DNA of 64,000 nt, taken from contig NZ_JASNJD010000002.1 of NCBI RefSeq assembly GCF_030164425.1, positions 124,001 to 188,000 on the forward strand, written 5' to 3'. Under the pieces are notes generated by a model. The model did no database searches and had not been told where the DNA came from. It was given only the letters and a program-made list of their open reading frames with translations. Below, one piece after another: positions 1 through 10,338 of this stretch (position 1 is its first letter; every line of letters begins with the position of its first letter). Made by a program: the position numbers and the translations under genes. This stretch comes from Pseudodonghicola flavimaris (lineage in GTDB: Bacteria > Pseudomonadota > Alphaproteobacteria > Rhodobacterales > Rhodobacteraceae).

Positions 1-534
1 TCCAACCTGATCGGCAACCTGCGGCAGAGCACCGCCTTCTTCGCCTCGGCGACAATGATTGCCCTCGGCGGCGGCATGGCGCTGGTCCGCAACCCGGACC
101 CGGTCGAGGGGCTGGCCAGCGATCTGGCGATTTCCCCCGCGCCGCCGGTGGTCTGGGAAATCAAGCTGCTGCTGGCGCTCCTGTTCCTGACCGCCGCCTT
201 CCTGAAGTTCGTCTGGGCCAACCGGCTGTTCGGCTATTGCTCGGTGGTGATGGGCGCGGTGCCCAACGATCCGCTGGATCCGATGGCCTATCCGCGCGCC
301 GATCAGGCAGCCGAACTCTGCATCAGCGCCGCGCGCAGCTTCAACCGCGGCCTGCGCACCACCTATTTCGCCCTGACCGCCGCCACCTGGCTGATGGGCC
401 CCCAGGCGCTGATTCTCGCCACGCTGCTGACACTGACCATGATCTACCGGCGCGAATTCGGCTCCGCCTCGCGCGGGGTGCTGCTGCGCATGCCCCTGGA
501 CCTCGCGGACCGGGACCTTTCCAACCGGCCCTGA
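1..534 (+). CDS. DUF599 family membrane protein, 5' partial
   Basis: The reading frame is open from the first base and continues to a TGA at 532-534, giving 177 visible residues; the start lies outside the window. An internal ATG at 55 is unlikely to be the true start because the residues before it (NLIGNLRQSTAFFAS) fit the DUF599 family, where a similar segment precedes the first visible membrane helix. Three hydrophobic segments are seen at about residues 13-32, 54-84 and 120-149. DUF599 proteins are small inner-membrane proteins of unknown function. The neighbour rlmH is convergent. Family assignment is from sequence resemblance by eye. Confidence 0.75.
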   Translation, partial: SNLIGNLRQSTAFFASATMIALGGGMALVRNPDPVEGLASDLAISPAPPVVWEIKLLLALLFLTAAFLKFVWANRLFGYCSVVMGAVPNDPLDPMAYPRADQAAELCISAARSFNRGLRTTYFALTAATWLMGPQALILATLLTLTMIYRREFGSASRGVLLRMPLDLADRDLSNRP

Positions 535-676
535 GCCTTCTTCTCTGTCCAAATACTCCCGCCGGAGGCACGCGGGCCCCGCCCGCGTTCCAGCTCCGAT
601 ATCCGGCGCCAGGATCAGGCCCCAAAAACAGACCCCAGATTCAAACGCCAGAATCAGCCAGAATCAGACGCCGAAA

Positions 677-1147
677 TCAAACCCGATGATAGGGGGAGCC
701 GGCCAGAATCGTGGCGGCACGGTAAAGCTGTTCAGTCAGCATCAGCCGAGCCAGCATATGCGGCCAGACCATCTTGCCGAAGGACAGGCTGAAGTCGGCC
801 TCGGCCCGCAGGCCGGGGTCGATGCCATCGGCGCCGCCGATCACCAGCGCCAGATCGCCACGGCCCTGATCGCGCCAGCCGGCGATCCGGTCGGCGAACT
901 CCGGCGAGGAGATCAGCTTGCCGCGTTCATCGAGGGTACAGAGTACCGCCCCCGTCGGCAGCGCCCGGCGCAACAACTGCGCCTCCGCCGCCATGCCGGC
1001 ATTCTTGCGGTCCTCGACCTCGACAATCTCCGCCGGGCCCAGACCCAGCGCCCGCCCGGTGCGGTCGAACCGTGTCAGGTAATCGTCGATCAGGGTTTTC
1101 TCGGGGCCGGCCCGCAACCGGCCGACCGCGCAGATGCGGATACGCAT
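677..1147 (-). CDS. rlmH: 23S rRNA (pseudouridine1915-N3)-methyltransferase RlmH
   Basis: RlmH methylates N3 of pseudouridine 1915 in helix 69 of 23S rRNA, using SAM, on the assembled 70S ribosome. The 156-residue product matches the family length. It shows the SAM-binding SPOUT knot loop IGGADG at residues 103-108 and the C-terminal LTEQLYRA segment followed by the typical YHR near the end (153-155). An AAGGA ribosome site lies 5 bases before the ATG. It follows rsfS on the same strand after about 135 bases, the usual rsfS-rlmH order in alphaproteobacteria. Confidence 0.95.
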   Translation of the reverse strand: MRIRICAVGRLRAGPEKTLIDDYLTRFDRTGRALGLGPAEIVEVEDRKNAGMAAEAQLLRRALPTGAVLCTLDERGKLISSPEFADRIAGWRDQGRGDLALVIGGADGIDPGLRAEADFSLSFGKMVWPHMLARLMLTEQLYRAATILAGSPYHRV

Positions 1148-1283
1148 GAGGAGGATCCTTAAGAACGGGCAAATCGGGCAGATCGGGGCTCAGCGCCGTC
1201 TGGGTCCGGCAAACTCCGGTCCCGGGCATACACCCGATATGGCCCGGGCACACCGGGTCTGCCCTGCGGGCGGGCCTCAGGCC

Positions 1284-1640
1284 TCAGCGGCTAGCCGGGC
1301 TCTGCGGCACCCACATCTTTTCCAGCTGATAGAATTCGCGCACTTCCGGACGGAAGAGATGCACGATCACGTCGCCGGTATCGATCAGCACCCAATCGCC
1401 GATGTCCTTGCCCTCGACCTTGGCAACGATACCACAGTCGCGCTTCAGCCGTTCCACCAGCTTCTCGGCGATGGCAGCGACCTGACGGGTCGACCGACCG
1501 GAAGCGATCACCATGTAATCGCCGATCGAGGACCGGCCGCGCAGGTCGACCTGCACGATGTCTTCGGCCTTGTCATCTTCGAGAGAGGAAAGGATACGCG
1601 CCAGCTGAGCATCGCTGGAAGGCAGGGGTTGGGCCGCCAT
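1284..1640 (-). CDS. rsfS: Ribosomal silencing factor RsfS
   Basis: RsfS binds uL14 of the 50S subunit and blocks subunit joining when nutrients are low. The core is unmistakable: KAEDIVQVDL, SSIGDYMVIASGRS, GDWVLIDTGDVIVHLF and the REFYQLEKMW end. The chosen ATG at 1640 gives 118 residues starting MAAQPLPSSDAQ, matching the usual family length, but it has no clear ribosome site. An in-frame CTG at 1691 has a perfect GGAGGA (1699-1704) seven bases upstream, so a CTG start adding 17 residues is possible. An ATG at 1754 would give an unusually long N-terminus. Confidence 0.93.
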   Translation of the reverse strand: MAAQPLPSSDAQLARILSSLEDDKAEDIVQVDLRGRSSIGDYMVIASGRSTRQVAAIAEKLVERLKRDCGIVAKVEGKDIGDWVLIDTGDVIVHLFRPEVREFYQLEKMWVPQSPASR

Positions 1641-1807
1641 GACGCCGGCCCGATCATCAGCGGAAAGAGCCGCTTCTGCGTGGGGTGACAGGACTGTGTC
1701 CTCCGTTTGATGCGCCGGCCTGACCCCCGGCGCGGGGTTCTTTAAAGGTAGCAAGCCGAAACGGAAATTTCAATGAAACCGCATCGGGCCGCGGTACATG
1801 GGTGGAA

Positions 1808-3160
1808 TCACCTGGTCCCCTCCTCCACCCCCGGCGTCCGGAGGGCCGTCGAAGGGTCGTTCAGGTGCCGCACTTCGCGCTGCGGGAAGGGGATCGAAAT
1901 GCCTTCGGCCTTGAACGCGTCCCAGAGCGCGAGGAACACATTGCCGCGGATATTGGTCAGCCCGTCCGAGGGGTCGGTGATCCAGAACCGCAGCACGTAA
2001 TCCACGCTGCTGTCACCGAAACCCACGATATGACAGACCGGCGGCGTCGGCTGGCTCAGCACCCGTTTGACGCCTTTCGCCGCCTCCACCGCAACCCGCC
2101 GCACCAGATGCGGATCGTCGCCGTAGGACGTGCCGAAATGCAGGTCGAGCCGGACGAATTTATTGGTGTGGGACCAGTTCACCACCTGGCTGGTGATCAG
2201 GTCCTCGTTCGGGATCAGATACTCCTTGCCGTCGCGGGTCACGACGCTGACATAGCGCGCCCCGAGCGAATCGATCCAGCCGAAGGTATCGCCCAGGCTG
2301 ATCACATCGCCCGGCTTGATCGAACGGTCGAGCAGGATGATGATCCCCGAGACCAGGTTCGACACCACCTTCTGCAGGCCGAAACCGATGCCGACGCCGA
2401 CCGCCCCGGAGAGAAGCGCCAGCCCGCTCAGATCGAAGCCCAGCGCGCGGATGCCGATCATCAGCACCAGCCCGTACAGCACCACCTGCACCGCCTTGAT
2501 CGCCAGGACCCGCATCGAGGGCGAGATATCGTCGTTGTCGGTGAGGCTGCGGCTGGCCGCCTGGGTCCCGAGCCGCGCCGCCACCAGCAGGGCAGAGACC
2601 AGCAGCAGCGACTTGATCGCGGTCAGCGCGCTCAGCTTAAGCCCGCCCACCTGCAGCGCCAGCGAAGCCAGGAAGCCCTCGACATCGTCGATCAACTCGA
2701 GCGCATAGAGCGTGGCATAGATCCAGGAGGCCCAGGTCAGCAGCCGGCGCAGGGTGCGGTTCTGCACCAGCCGCGACAGCAGCGCGATGACCAGCCAGGC
2801 GGTCGAAAGCGTCGCCGCGATCCCGATCAGGTAACTGCGCGAAGGCCAGGTGATCTGCTGCATCACCACGTAGACCGCCCAGGCCCCGAAGGTGAAATAG
2901 ATCAGCGACAGCCGCTGGCGGATCTGCACCATCATCCGCAGCCGCCATTTCGGCCAGCCTTCGCGCGCGCGGGTCCATTCCTGCACCCAGGAGGAAGTGA
3001 CGATCCGCAGCAGCCAGGACAGGCCGATCAGCCCGAGGATGATCAGCACCTGGTTCTGCCGCCAGCCCGGGGTCAGCACCATTTCGGCCAGGTGCAGCGC
3101 CCGGCCCCAAAGCCCGGTGATCAGCGTTTCCACCTCTGGCGGCAGCAGTTCCTTGTCCAT
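1808..3160 (-). CDS. Mechanosensitive ion channel of the MscS family
   Basis: This 450-residue inner-membrane protein probably opens under membrane tension to relieve hypo-osmotic shock. Several membrane helices (about 38-56, 84-103, 110-130, 178-198, 222-242) precede the MscS core. The pore helix is at 250-277, with the glycine/alanine-rich SGAVGVGIGFG motif, then the IKPGDVI beta-domain entry and a soluble C-terminal domain containing IPNEDLITSQVVNWS. It is longer than E. coli MscS (286 residues), as in the MscK/YbdG-like branches with extra N-terminal helices. AGGAGG lies 6 bases before the ATG. It is transcribed away from leuC. Confidence 0.93.
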   Translation of the reverse strand: MDKELLPPEVETLITGLWGRALHLAEMVLTPGWRQNQVLIILGLIGLSWLLRIVTSSWVQEWTRAREGWPKWRLRMMVQIRQRLSLIYFTFGAWAVYVVMQQITWPSRSYLIGIAATLSTAWLVIALLSRLVQNRTLRRLLTWASWIYATLYALELIDDVEGFLASLALQVGGLKLSALTAIKSLLLVSALLVAARLGTQAASRSLTDNDDISPSMRVLAIKAVQVVLYGLVLMIGIRALGFDLSGLALLSGAVGVGIGFGLQKVVSNLVSGIIILLDRSIKPGDVISLGDTFGWIDSLGARYVSVVTRDGKEYLIPNEDLITSQVVNWSHTNKFVRLDLHFGTSYGDDPHLVRRVAVEAAKGVKRVLSQPTPPVCHIVGFGDSSVDYVLRFWITDPSDGLTNIRGNVFLALWDAFKAEGISIPFPQREVRHLNDPSTALRTPGVEEGTR

Positions 3161-3439
3161 CGCGGCCCTCCTTGCCCTGCAGGGTGGACCGGTTCGGCCG
3201 CGCTTGGCAAGCGCCCGCCCCCGTCGGCGCCGGGGTTTCCTGCCTTGATTGCAGGCCCTGCGGGGAGTATCTGATCCGGCATGAAACCGGAATTCGCCCC
3301 CTATTTCGATCTTCAGGACCGTGCGCGTCTGCGCGAACGGTTCTTCGGGGCTGCCCGTACCGTTCTGGCCCGCCTATAAGCGGCCGCCAGCCCGCGCACG
3401 CCAACGACTTAGCAAGACAGCAAGAACGGGAGAGGACAG

Positions 3440-4843
<1,404 letters not shown>

Positions 4844-4849
4844 TCCCCC

Positions 4850-4872
4850 GGCCCTGCGTCCCGCGCAGGGCC
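4850..4872 (+). terminator. Hairpin after leuC, possible terminator
   Basis: A perfect 9-bp inverted repeat (GGCCCTGCG / CGCAGGGCC) with a 5-base loop lies 6 bases after the leuC stop. No T-run follows, so it may be a weak or Rho-assisted terminator or a 3' stabilising hairpin. Confidence 0.4.
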
Positions 4873-4961
4873 ACCCCGCCTGAGGGCGACGCCCCGGCTT
4901 CGCTTTACAGGCTAAGGGATTGATGTCAGCCTCGCGGACAACCTGAACAGGAGTATTCGAG

Positions 4962-5480
4962 ATGAGCGCTTGGACGAAATGGCTGTTGCTTGGCCTTCTT
5001 TCGCTGGTCTTCGGCGTGATCGCGCTGGGGAACACGGTGGCGGCCTCGCTGGCGGTGACAACCATCACCGGCGTGCTGTTCCTGATCGCCGGCGTCGCCC
5101 AGACCGTTGCCGGGCTGTCCGGCATGGTGATCGGCAACCGTCTGGTGGCGGTGCTGATGGGGCTGCTGATGGCCTTTCTGGGCTTTTCCTTCCTGTCCAA
5201 TCCGCTGGAAGGGGCGATTTCGCTGGCGATGCTGGTGCTGATCCTGTTGGCCGCCGGTGGTATCCTGCGGCTCAGCTTCGCCTGGATGATGCGGCAGACC
5301 GCCTATTTCTGGCCGATGCTGCTGTCGGGCGCGCTCACCATCATCCTGGCCGCCTATATCGGCACGAATTTCGCCGCCATCTCGGTTCAGCTTCTCGGGC
5401 TGCTGCTCGGGATCGAGCTTCTGTTCAATGGCGCGGGTCTGATCGCGCTGGCGCTGTTCATCCGCAGCGCCAGCCGCTGA
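4962..5480 (+). CDS. HdeD/DUF308 family integral membrane protein
   Basis: This is a 172-residue, almost wholly hydrophobic protein with about six membrane helices in three helix pairs, each ending in small-residue and arginine turns such as [17 protein letters not shown]. That layout and the opening tryptophan-rich helix fit the HdeD-like DUF308 family. HdeD in E. coli is linked to acid resistance, but the role here is unknown. It lies between leuC and leuD, an arrangement I recall as common in Rhodobacterales; a metabolic link to leucine synthesis is not implied by the sequence. Confidence 0.8.
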   Translation: MSAWTKWLLLGLLSLVFGVIALGNTVAASLAVTTITGVLFLIAGVAQTVAGLSGMVIGNRLVAVLMGLLMAFLGFSFLSNPLEGAISLAMLVLILLAAGGILRLSFAWMMRQTAYFWPMLLSGALTIILAAYIGTNFAAISVQLLGLLLGIELLFNGAGLIALALFIRSASR

Positions 5481-5614
5481 GCCGGCCGCACAAGGTCCTC
5501 CGGGGCGCACACGCAACCGCAGTGAGAACGCTGCCCGCGCGCCCCGTCGTTTTCACCCCTGGCCCGCGTCCCCGCCGGGCCATGCCCGCCAGGGCCCCGT
5601 ATATGGAGAGCTTC

Positions 5615-6220
5615 ATGGATAAGTTCGAAAAACTCACCGGCGTTGCCGCCCCGCTGCCCCTGATCAACGTCGACACCGACATGATCATCCCCAAGCAGTT
5701 CCTGAAGACCATCAAACGCTCCGGTCTGGGCGTGAACCTGTTCGACGAGATGCGCTATAACGACGACGGCAGCGAAAAGCCGGACTTCGTGCTGAACAAG
5801 CCCGCCTATCGCAGTGCGGAGATCCTCGTCGCCGGCGACAACTTCGGCTGCGGCTCGTCACGCGAACACGCGCCCTGGGCGATCAAGGATTTCGGCATCC
5901 GCTGCGTCATCGCGCCCAGCTTCGCCGACATCTTCTTCAACAACTGCTTCAAGAACGGCATCCTGCCGATCGCCCTGCCGCAGGAGCAGGTGGACCTGCT
6001 GATGAAGGACGCCGAGAAGGGCGAGAACGCCCGCATGACCGTCGATCTGGAAAAGCAGGAAATCACCACCTCCGACGGCGAGGTCATCCCCTTCCAGGTC
6101 GATGCCTTCAAAAAGCACTGCCTGCTCGAAGGTCTGGACGATATCGGCCTGACCATGGCCAAGGCCTCGGAGATCAGCAGCTTCGAATCGGCCATGGCGA
6201 TGGAACGTCCCTGGGTCTGA
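5615..6220 (+). CDS. leuD: 3-isopropylmalate dehydratase small subunit LeuD
   Basis: LeuD is the swivel-domain partner of LeuC. The 201-residue product starting [15 protein letters not shown] shows [14 protein letters not shown], the substrate-binding [13 protein letters not shown] loop and the [19 protein letters not shown] segment. The start at 5615 is chosen because GGAG (5604-5607) lies 7 bases upstream and because homologues begin at this point. The reading frame stays open far upstream only because of GC-rich sequence. A strong hairpin follows the stop. Confidence 0.97.
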   Translation: MDKFEKLTGVAAPLPLINVDTDMIIPKQFLKTIKRSGLGVNLFDEMRYNDDGSEKPDFVLNKPAYRSAEILVAGDNFGCGSSREHAPWAIKDFGIRCVIAPSFADIFFNNCFKNGILPIALPQEQVDLLMKDAEKGENARMTVDLEKQEITTSDGEVIPFQVDAFKKHCLLEGLDDIGLTMAKASEISSFESAMAMERPWV

Positions 6221-6254
6221 TCCGGCCCCGGGCCTCTGCCTAACGCATCCTTTC

Positions 6255-6280
6255 GGGGCGGCCGCAGCATCGGCCGCCCC
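6255..6280 (+). terminator. Terminator-like hairpin after leuD
   Basis: A perfect 10-bp stem (GGGGCGGCCG / CGGCCGCCCC) with a 6-base loop lies 35 bases after the leuD stop. It is followed by ATCTGTTT, a short T-rich tail. Confidence 0.6.
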
Positions 6281-6567
6281 ATCTGTTTCAGCCCGTCCCC
6301 ACCGGCGTCACGATCCCGGGCAGGTGATAGAAAACCCGGCAATTCGCCCCGCAACGGCGCCGGCATTGATGCAAGATCGCACCAGTTCTTGCGCTTTTTC
6401 GTCGCGATTTCAGCCTTCTGCACCGCCGACGCTTGAGCCGTCGCGAAAATCCCGGCACAAATGTGGCTTAAATGAGGCAATCCGTCCCGGCCCATCCGGC
6501 GGCGGCATCAAGTTGGAACAAGGGCCCGGCAACGTATCGGACCTGTCCAGTTTGAAGGGATCGAACA
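6281..6567. other. Intergenic stretch upstream of the membrane-protein gene
   Basis: Apart from the leuD hairpin just before it, I see no convincing gene, repeat or RNA in this stretch. It should hold the promoter of the following two-gene operon, but no clear -35/-10 pair stands out. The ribosome site AAGGGA (6555-6560) closes it. Confidence 0.3.
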
Positions 6568-7407
6568 GTGTTTGCACGCTTCACAGGTGCGGCCTTGCGG
6601 GGACTCCTCGTGGCTTTCGTCGTGGCGATACCCTCGCTGCTGCTGCCCGGCTCTGCCAGCGGCACACCTGAGATTGTGACCCTGATGGCACTGGTCGCGG
6701 CGCTGCTGACATTGGTCGAATACAATTCCTCCTACCCCAGCATTGTCGAGTTCCGCTCCGCCCCGCCGCTGAACCGGCTGCGCTATGGCGCTGTTCTGGC
6801 GATGGTGCTGACGCTGACGCTGATCGCCAAACACGCGGTGGAGCCGACCAACCTGACCACGCTGGTCTTCGGTCTCGGTCAGCGGGTCGGCGATCTGACC
6901 GATTTCCCCTATTCGCCGGTGAGGCTGGTGGTGCTGATGCTGCCGGCCGATGCCGCGCCCTGGACGGTGACCGCCATGCGCATCGCCGCCGGCATCAGCT
7001 ATGTGATCGCGCTGATCACAGTGGCGCTGTTTCTCTTTGCGGTGCGCGTGCTGGGCTGGCCCACCGCCCATGGCGCCTTCAACGTCTGGACCAATCTACC
7101 GCTGTTCGACCCGACAGCAGGCGGCGACGTGGTGCACCGCCTGCAGCGCGACGGCCAGATCAATGTGGTTCTGGGTGTGCTGTTGCCCTTCGCCATCCCC
7201 GCCGTGATCAAGGCCGCGTCAGAGCTGATCCGGCCGCTGCCCTTCGACGAGGCGCAGACGATGATCTGGGTGATCAGCGCCTGGGCCTTCCTGCCCGCCA
7301 GCATGATCATGCGCGGCATCGCCATGCTGCGGATCGCCGCGCTGATCGCGCAGAAGCGGCGCCGCGCCTATGCCGACGCCGATGCCGAGGCCGCGCAGGC
7401 GGCATGA
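6568..7407 (+). CDS. Conserved multi-pass membrane protein of unknown function
   Basis: The start is a GTG at 6568 with AAGGGA seven bases upstream. The 279-residue product has membrane helices at about residues 9-27, 37-51, 71-89, 138-160, 191-207 and 225-246, and a basic, alanine-rich cytoplasmic tail (QKRRRAYADADAE). I do not recognise a named family. Its stop overlaps the ATG of the following EEP-family gene by four bases (ATGA), so the two are co-translated and may act together. Confidence 0.8.
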   Translation: MFARFTGAALRGLLVAFVVAIPSLLLPGSASGTPEIVTLMALVAALLTLVEYNSSYPSIVEFRSAPPLNRLRYGAVLAMVLTLTLIAKHAVEPTNLTTLVFGLGQRVGDLTDFPYSPVRLVVLMLPADAAPWTVTAMRIAAGISYVIALITVALFLFAVRVLGWPTAHGAFNVWTNLPLFDPTAGGDVVHRLQRDGQINVVLGVLLPFAIPAVIKAASELIRPLPFDEAQTMIWVISAWAFLPASMIMRGIAMLRIAALIAQKRRRAYADADAEAAQAA

Positions 7408-8417
7408 GGCGGCTTGTCGCCCTCCTGATCTGCCTGACCCTCGCTACCCCGCTGTCCGCCGATCCGATCCGGATCGCCAGCTTCAACACCGAACTCTCGC
7501 GTCAGGGGCCGGGCCTTCTGCTGCGTGATCTCACCCGCGAGGGGGATGCCCGGATCGACGCGGTGATCGGGGTCATCCTCCGCGCGCATCCCGATATCCT
7601 CGCCCTGCAGGGCATCGACTGGGATCTTGAGGGGCGCACGCTCGACGCGCTGGCCACGCGCCTGGAAAAGGCCGGCATCGCTTTCCCCCACCGGCTGACA
7701 CGGCGCCCCAACAGCGGCTGGGAGAGCGGCCAGGACCTCGATGGCGACGGCCGCATCGGCGGGCCCGGAGATTCGCAGGGCTGGGGCCGGTTCAGCGGCC
7801 AGGGCGGAATCGCCGTGCTGTCCCGCTTTCCGATCCTGACGGCGGAGACCCAGGATTTCTCCGCCCTGCTCTGGCACGATCTGCCGGGGGCGGAGCTGCC
7901 CACCCACCCCGATGGGACCCCCTTCCCCTCCGAAGCGGCGCAGGCCGCGCAGCGGCTGTCTTCGACTGCACATTGGGCGGTGCCCATCGCCCTGCCCGAT
8001 GGGACGCGACTGCGTCTGCTGACCTTCCAGGCCGGCCCGCCGGTGTTCGACGGGCCGGAAGATCGCAACGGGCGGCGCAATGCCGATGAGATCCGCTTCT
8101 GGCGGCTCTACCTCGACGGTGCCTTTGGCCCGGCACCGACGGATCCCGTCGTGCTGGCCGGCGGCGCCAATCTGGATCCGGAGCGCGGCGCCGGACGGCA
8201 TCAGGCGATCCGCGATCTGCTGGCCGATCCGCGGCTGCAGGATCCGCTGCCGCCAGAGCCCACCGCACAGTTTGCCGGGCCGGGACCGCTCCGGGTCGAT
8301 TACCTGCTGCCGGCGGCCGGCTGGCAGGTGCTGGACAGCGGCCTGGCCCCTGCCGATCCGGCCGCCAGCCGCCACCGGCTGATCTGGGTCGATCTGGCGT
8401 TACCGGACCAGGGCTGA
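7404..8417 (+). CDS. Endonuclease/exonuclease/phosphatase (EEP) family protein, exported
   Basis: The 337-residue product begins with a signal peptide (residues 1-20, ending near LSADP). It then shows the EEP-fold landmarks IRIASFNTEL, HPDILALQGIDWD, GGIAVLSRFPI, VVLAGGANLDPERG and the C-terminal RVDYLLP...ASRHRLIWVDL with the catalytic-type histidine. The usual metal-binding Glu after the second strand appears as I/D in QGIDWD, so activity cannot be assumed. It is probably a periplasmic phosphodiesterase or nuclease-like protein. It overlaps the upstream gene by 4 bases and runs 18 bases into the convergent neighbour. Confidence 0.85.
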   Translation: MRRLVALLICLTLATPLSADPIRIASFNTELSRQGPGLLLRDLTREGDARIDAVIGVILRAHPDILALQGIDWDLEGRTLDALATRLEKAGIAFPHRLTRRPNSGWESGQDLDGDGRIGGPGDSQGWGRFSGQGGIAVLSRFPILTAETQDFSALLWHDLPGAELPTHPDGTPFPSEAAQAAQRLSSTAHWAVPIALPDGTRLRLLTFQAGPPVFDGPEDRNGRRNADEIRFWRLYLDGAFGPAPTDPVVLAGGANLDPERGAGRHQAIRDLLADPRLQDPLPPEPTAQFAGPGPLRVDYLLPAAGWQVLDSGLAPADPAASRHRLIWVDLALPDQG

Positions 8418-9269
8418 GGGAATCGCCGCGGCCAGCGCCCTGTCCACCGGCGTCGGCGTGAACTCCGGCAGCAGATGGGTAAACAGGCGCCCGTCCAGCC
8501 AGTGCGGCAAATCCCAGAGATAGCGCATCTCGACCAGCTTGCGGCCCATCGGCCAGACCGGCTGTGCCAGCTGCAATGGCAACCAGGACATCCGCTTCAA
8601 CCGCAGCGACCGGCCGGTGATCGCCTCCAGCCGCCCAAGAATCTCCGCCGCGCTCAGCGTGTAGCCGGGAAAGGGGATCTCGGCATAGGCCGGCAGCTCT
8701 GCCCGGCGCGCCGCCAGTGCCGCCACCGCCCGCGCCATATCGGGCAGGAACGCCCAGGCGCGCGGCACCGACGGATCGCCGGGAGAGGTGAAGAGGCCAT
8801 CGGCCAGTTTCGGGATCATGATCCGGTCGAACCAGTTGCCGGAGGCTTCGGTGTCGAGGAAATCCCCCGCCCGCAGCAGGATCGTGCGAACGCCGGAGCT
8901 GCGATAGGCCTGCTCCATCTCCACCCGGATCCGGCCCAGCGGATTGCGGGCCGCCTGCGGCGAATGCTCCGACCAGGGCGGCGGCGTGGTCGGCCCGAAG
9001 ACATAGACATTGCCCGGCACCACCACGGTGGCATTGCTGGCCCGCGCCGCGGCGATCACATCCGCCGTCAGCCGCGGCACCTGCGCCGCCCAATCGGGAT
9101 AGGCCGGGTTCCAGCCATTCACGATCAGATCCGCCCCCCGCGCCGCCCGGTCCAGACTGTCGCGGGCACGGTCGAAGCGGCGGATATCCCACCCCGCCTC
9201 GGCCAGCGCCTGCGCCGCATTGCGTCCGAAGCGCCCCTGCGCCCCGAGGATCAGTGCCACTTCCGCCAT
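8400..9269 (-). CDS. NAD(P)-binding epimerase/dehydratase-like protein
   Basis: The 289-residue product has an N-terminal Rossmann fold with ALILGAQGRFGRNAAQAL in place of the classical GxxGxxG (here GAQGRFG, residues 8-14), then NVYVFGPTTPPP, typical of extended short-chain dehydrogenases. The tyrosine-lysine pair is not obvious, as in many atypical epimerase relatives. Substrate is unknown. It is divergent from a LysR regulator with about 97 bases between, so that regulator probably controls it. Its end overlaps the convergent EEP gene by 18 bases. Confidence 0.85.
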   Translation of the reverse strand: MAEVALILGAQGRFGRNAAQALAEAGWDIRRFDRARDSLDRAARGADLIVNGWNPAYPDWAAQVPRLTADVIAAARASNATVVVPGNVYVFGPTTPPPWSEHSPQAARNPLGRIRVEMEQAYRSSGVRTILLRAGDFLDTEASGNWFDRIMIPKLADGLFTSPGDPSVPRAWAFLPDMARAVAALAARRAELPAYAEIPFPGYTLSAAEILGRLEAITGRSLRLKRMSWLPLQLAQPVWPMGRKLVEMRYLWDLPHWLDGRLFTHLLPEFTPTPVDRALAAAIPSALVR

Positions 9270-9366
9270 CTCGGCCTCCTGTCTCCGGCATTTCCTGTGG
9301 CGGAGATAGCCAGTCAGAACCGCAATGGATATTGCGGGGATTTGACCATCCTGTATTCATATATGA

Positions 9367-10266
9367 ATGGATATACCGAGCCCCCTGCCCGACTGGTCGC
9401 TGATCCAGAGCTTTCTGGAGGTGGCCGACGGCGGCTCGCTCTCGGCCGCGGCGCGGGCGACGGGGCGCAGCCAGCCCAGCCTCGGGCGCGATATCCGGCT
9501 GCTCGAAACCCAGCTGGGCGCCACGCTCTTCGATCGCCATGCCCGCGGTCTCAGGCTCAGCGAAACCGGCGCGCGGCTGCTGCCCCACGCCGAGCAGATG
9601 CGCCGGTCGATGCAGGCGCTGAGCCTGACCGCCGCCGGCGAACGCCAGGATCTGGCCGGCACCGTCCGGATCACCGCCAGCGTCTTTGCCGCCCATTACG
9701 TGCTGCCAACGGTGCTGGCGGCGATGCGCCAGGCCGAACCGGCGATCCAGATCGAGCTGATCCCCAGCGACGACAGCGAAAACCTGCTGTTCCGCGCGGC
9801 CGACATCGCGGTGCGGATGTACCGCCCCACCCACCCCGAGCTGATCGCCCGCCCGGTCGCCGAGGTGCCGATGGGTGTCTTCGCCGCGCGCAACTATCTG
9901 GAGCGTGCCGGGCGGCCCCACCGTGCTGAGGACCTGCGCCGCCATGCGGTGGTGGGCTTCGACCGCAATCCGCTGATCCTCGACGCGATGCGGGCGCTGG
10001 GGCAGCCGGTCGACCGCGACTTCTTCGCCCTGCGCTGCGACAATCAGGCCACCTACTGGGAACTGGTGCGGGCCGGCTGCGGCATCGGCTTCACCCAGGC
10101 GCCGGTGGGCCGCGCCGATCCACTGGTGGAGGAGCTGGAGCTGGGCATCGACCTGCCGCGCCTGCCGGTCTGGCTGACCGCGCCCGAGCTGATGCGCCGC
10201 AGCCCCCGTATCGCCCGCAGCTGGGAGCTGCTGCACGACGGTCTGCGCCGTGTCCTGACGCGCTGA
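9367..10266 (+). CDS. LysR family transcriptional regulator
   Basis: This 299-residue regulator has the N-terminal winged helix-turn-helix (about 12-65: FLEVADGGSLSAAARATGRSQPSLGRDIRLLE) and a periplasmic-binding-type effector domain (about 95-290). The start at 9367 (MDIPSPLPDWSL) is preferred; another ATG lies 4 bases upstream in a different frame. It is divergent from the epimerase-like gene, the usual layout for a LysR regulator and its target. The effector cannot be guessed. Confidence 0.93.
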   Translation: MDIPSPLPDWSLIQSFLEVADGGSLSAAARATGRSQPSLGRDIRLLETQLGATLFDRHARGLRLSETGARLLPHAEQMRRSMQALSLTAAGERQDLAGTVRITASVFAAHYVLPTVLAAMRQAEPAIQIELIPSDDSENLLFRAADIAVRMYRPTHPELIARPVAEVPMGVFAARNYLERAGRPHRAEDLRRHAVVGFDRNPLILDAMRALGQPVDRDFFALRCDNQATYWELVRAGCGIGFTQAPVGRADPLVEELELGIDLPRLPVWLTAPELMRRSPRIARSWELLHDGLRRVLTR

Positions 10267-10338
10267 ATCCGCCGGCGTTATTGACCGCACCTGATGGCCG
10301 CGCTACGCCCTGCGCAACGTATTTAAAGGAGTCTGCGC

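Noticed and set aside
1802-3274. Long + strand frame of 490 residues opposite the MscS gene
   Set aside because: It is rich in His, Gln, Arg and Asp, as shadows in GC-rich DNA are; the minus-strand MscS is clearly real.
4970-5614. Long frame running through the HdeD-like gene into leuD
   Set aside because: It is out of frame with the membrane protein and has no leuD-like residues before 5615.
6355-6440. Possible inverted repeat TTTTCG/CGAAAA upstream of the gene at 6568
   Set aside because: The arms match over only a few bases with gaps, so it could easily be chance.
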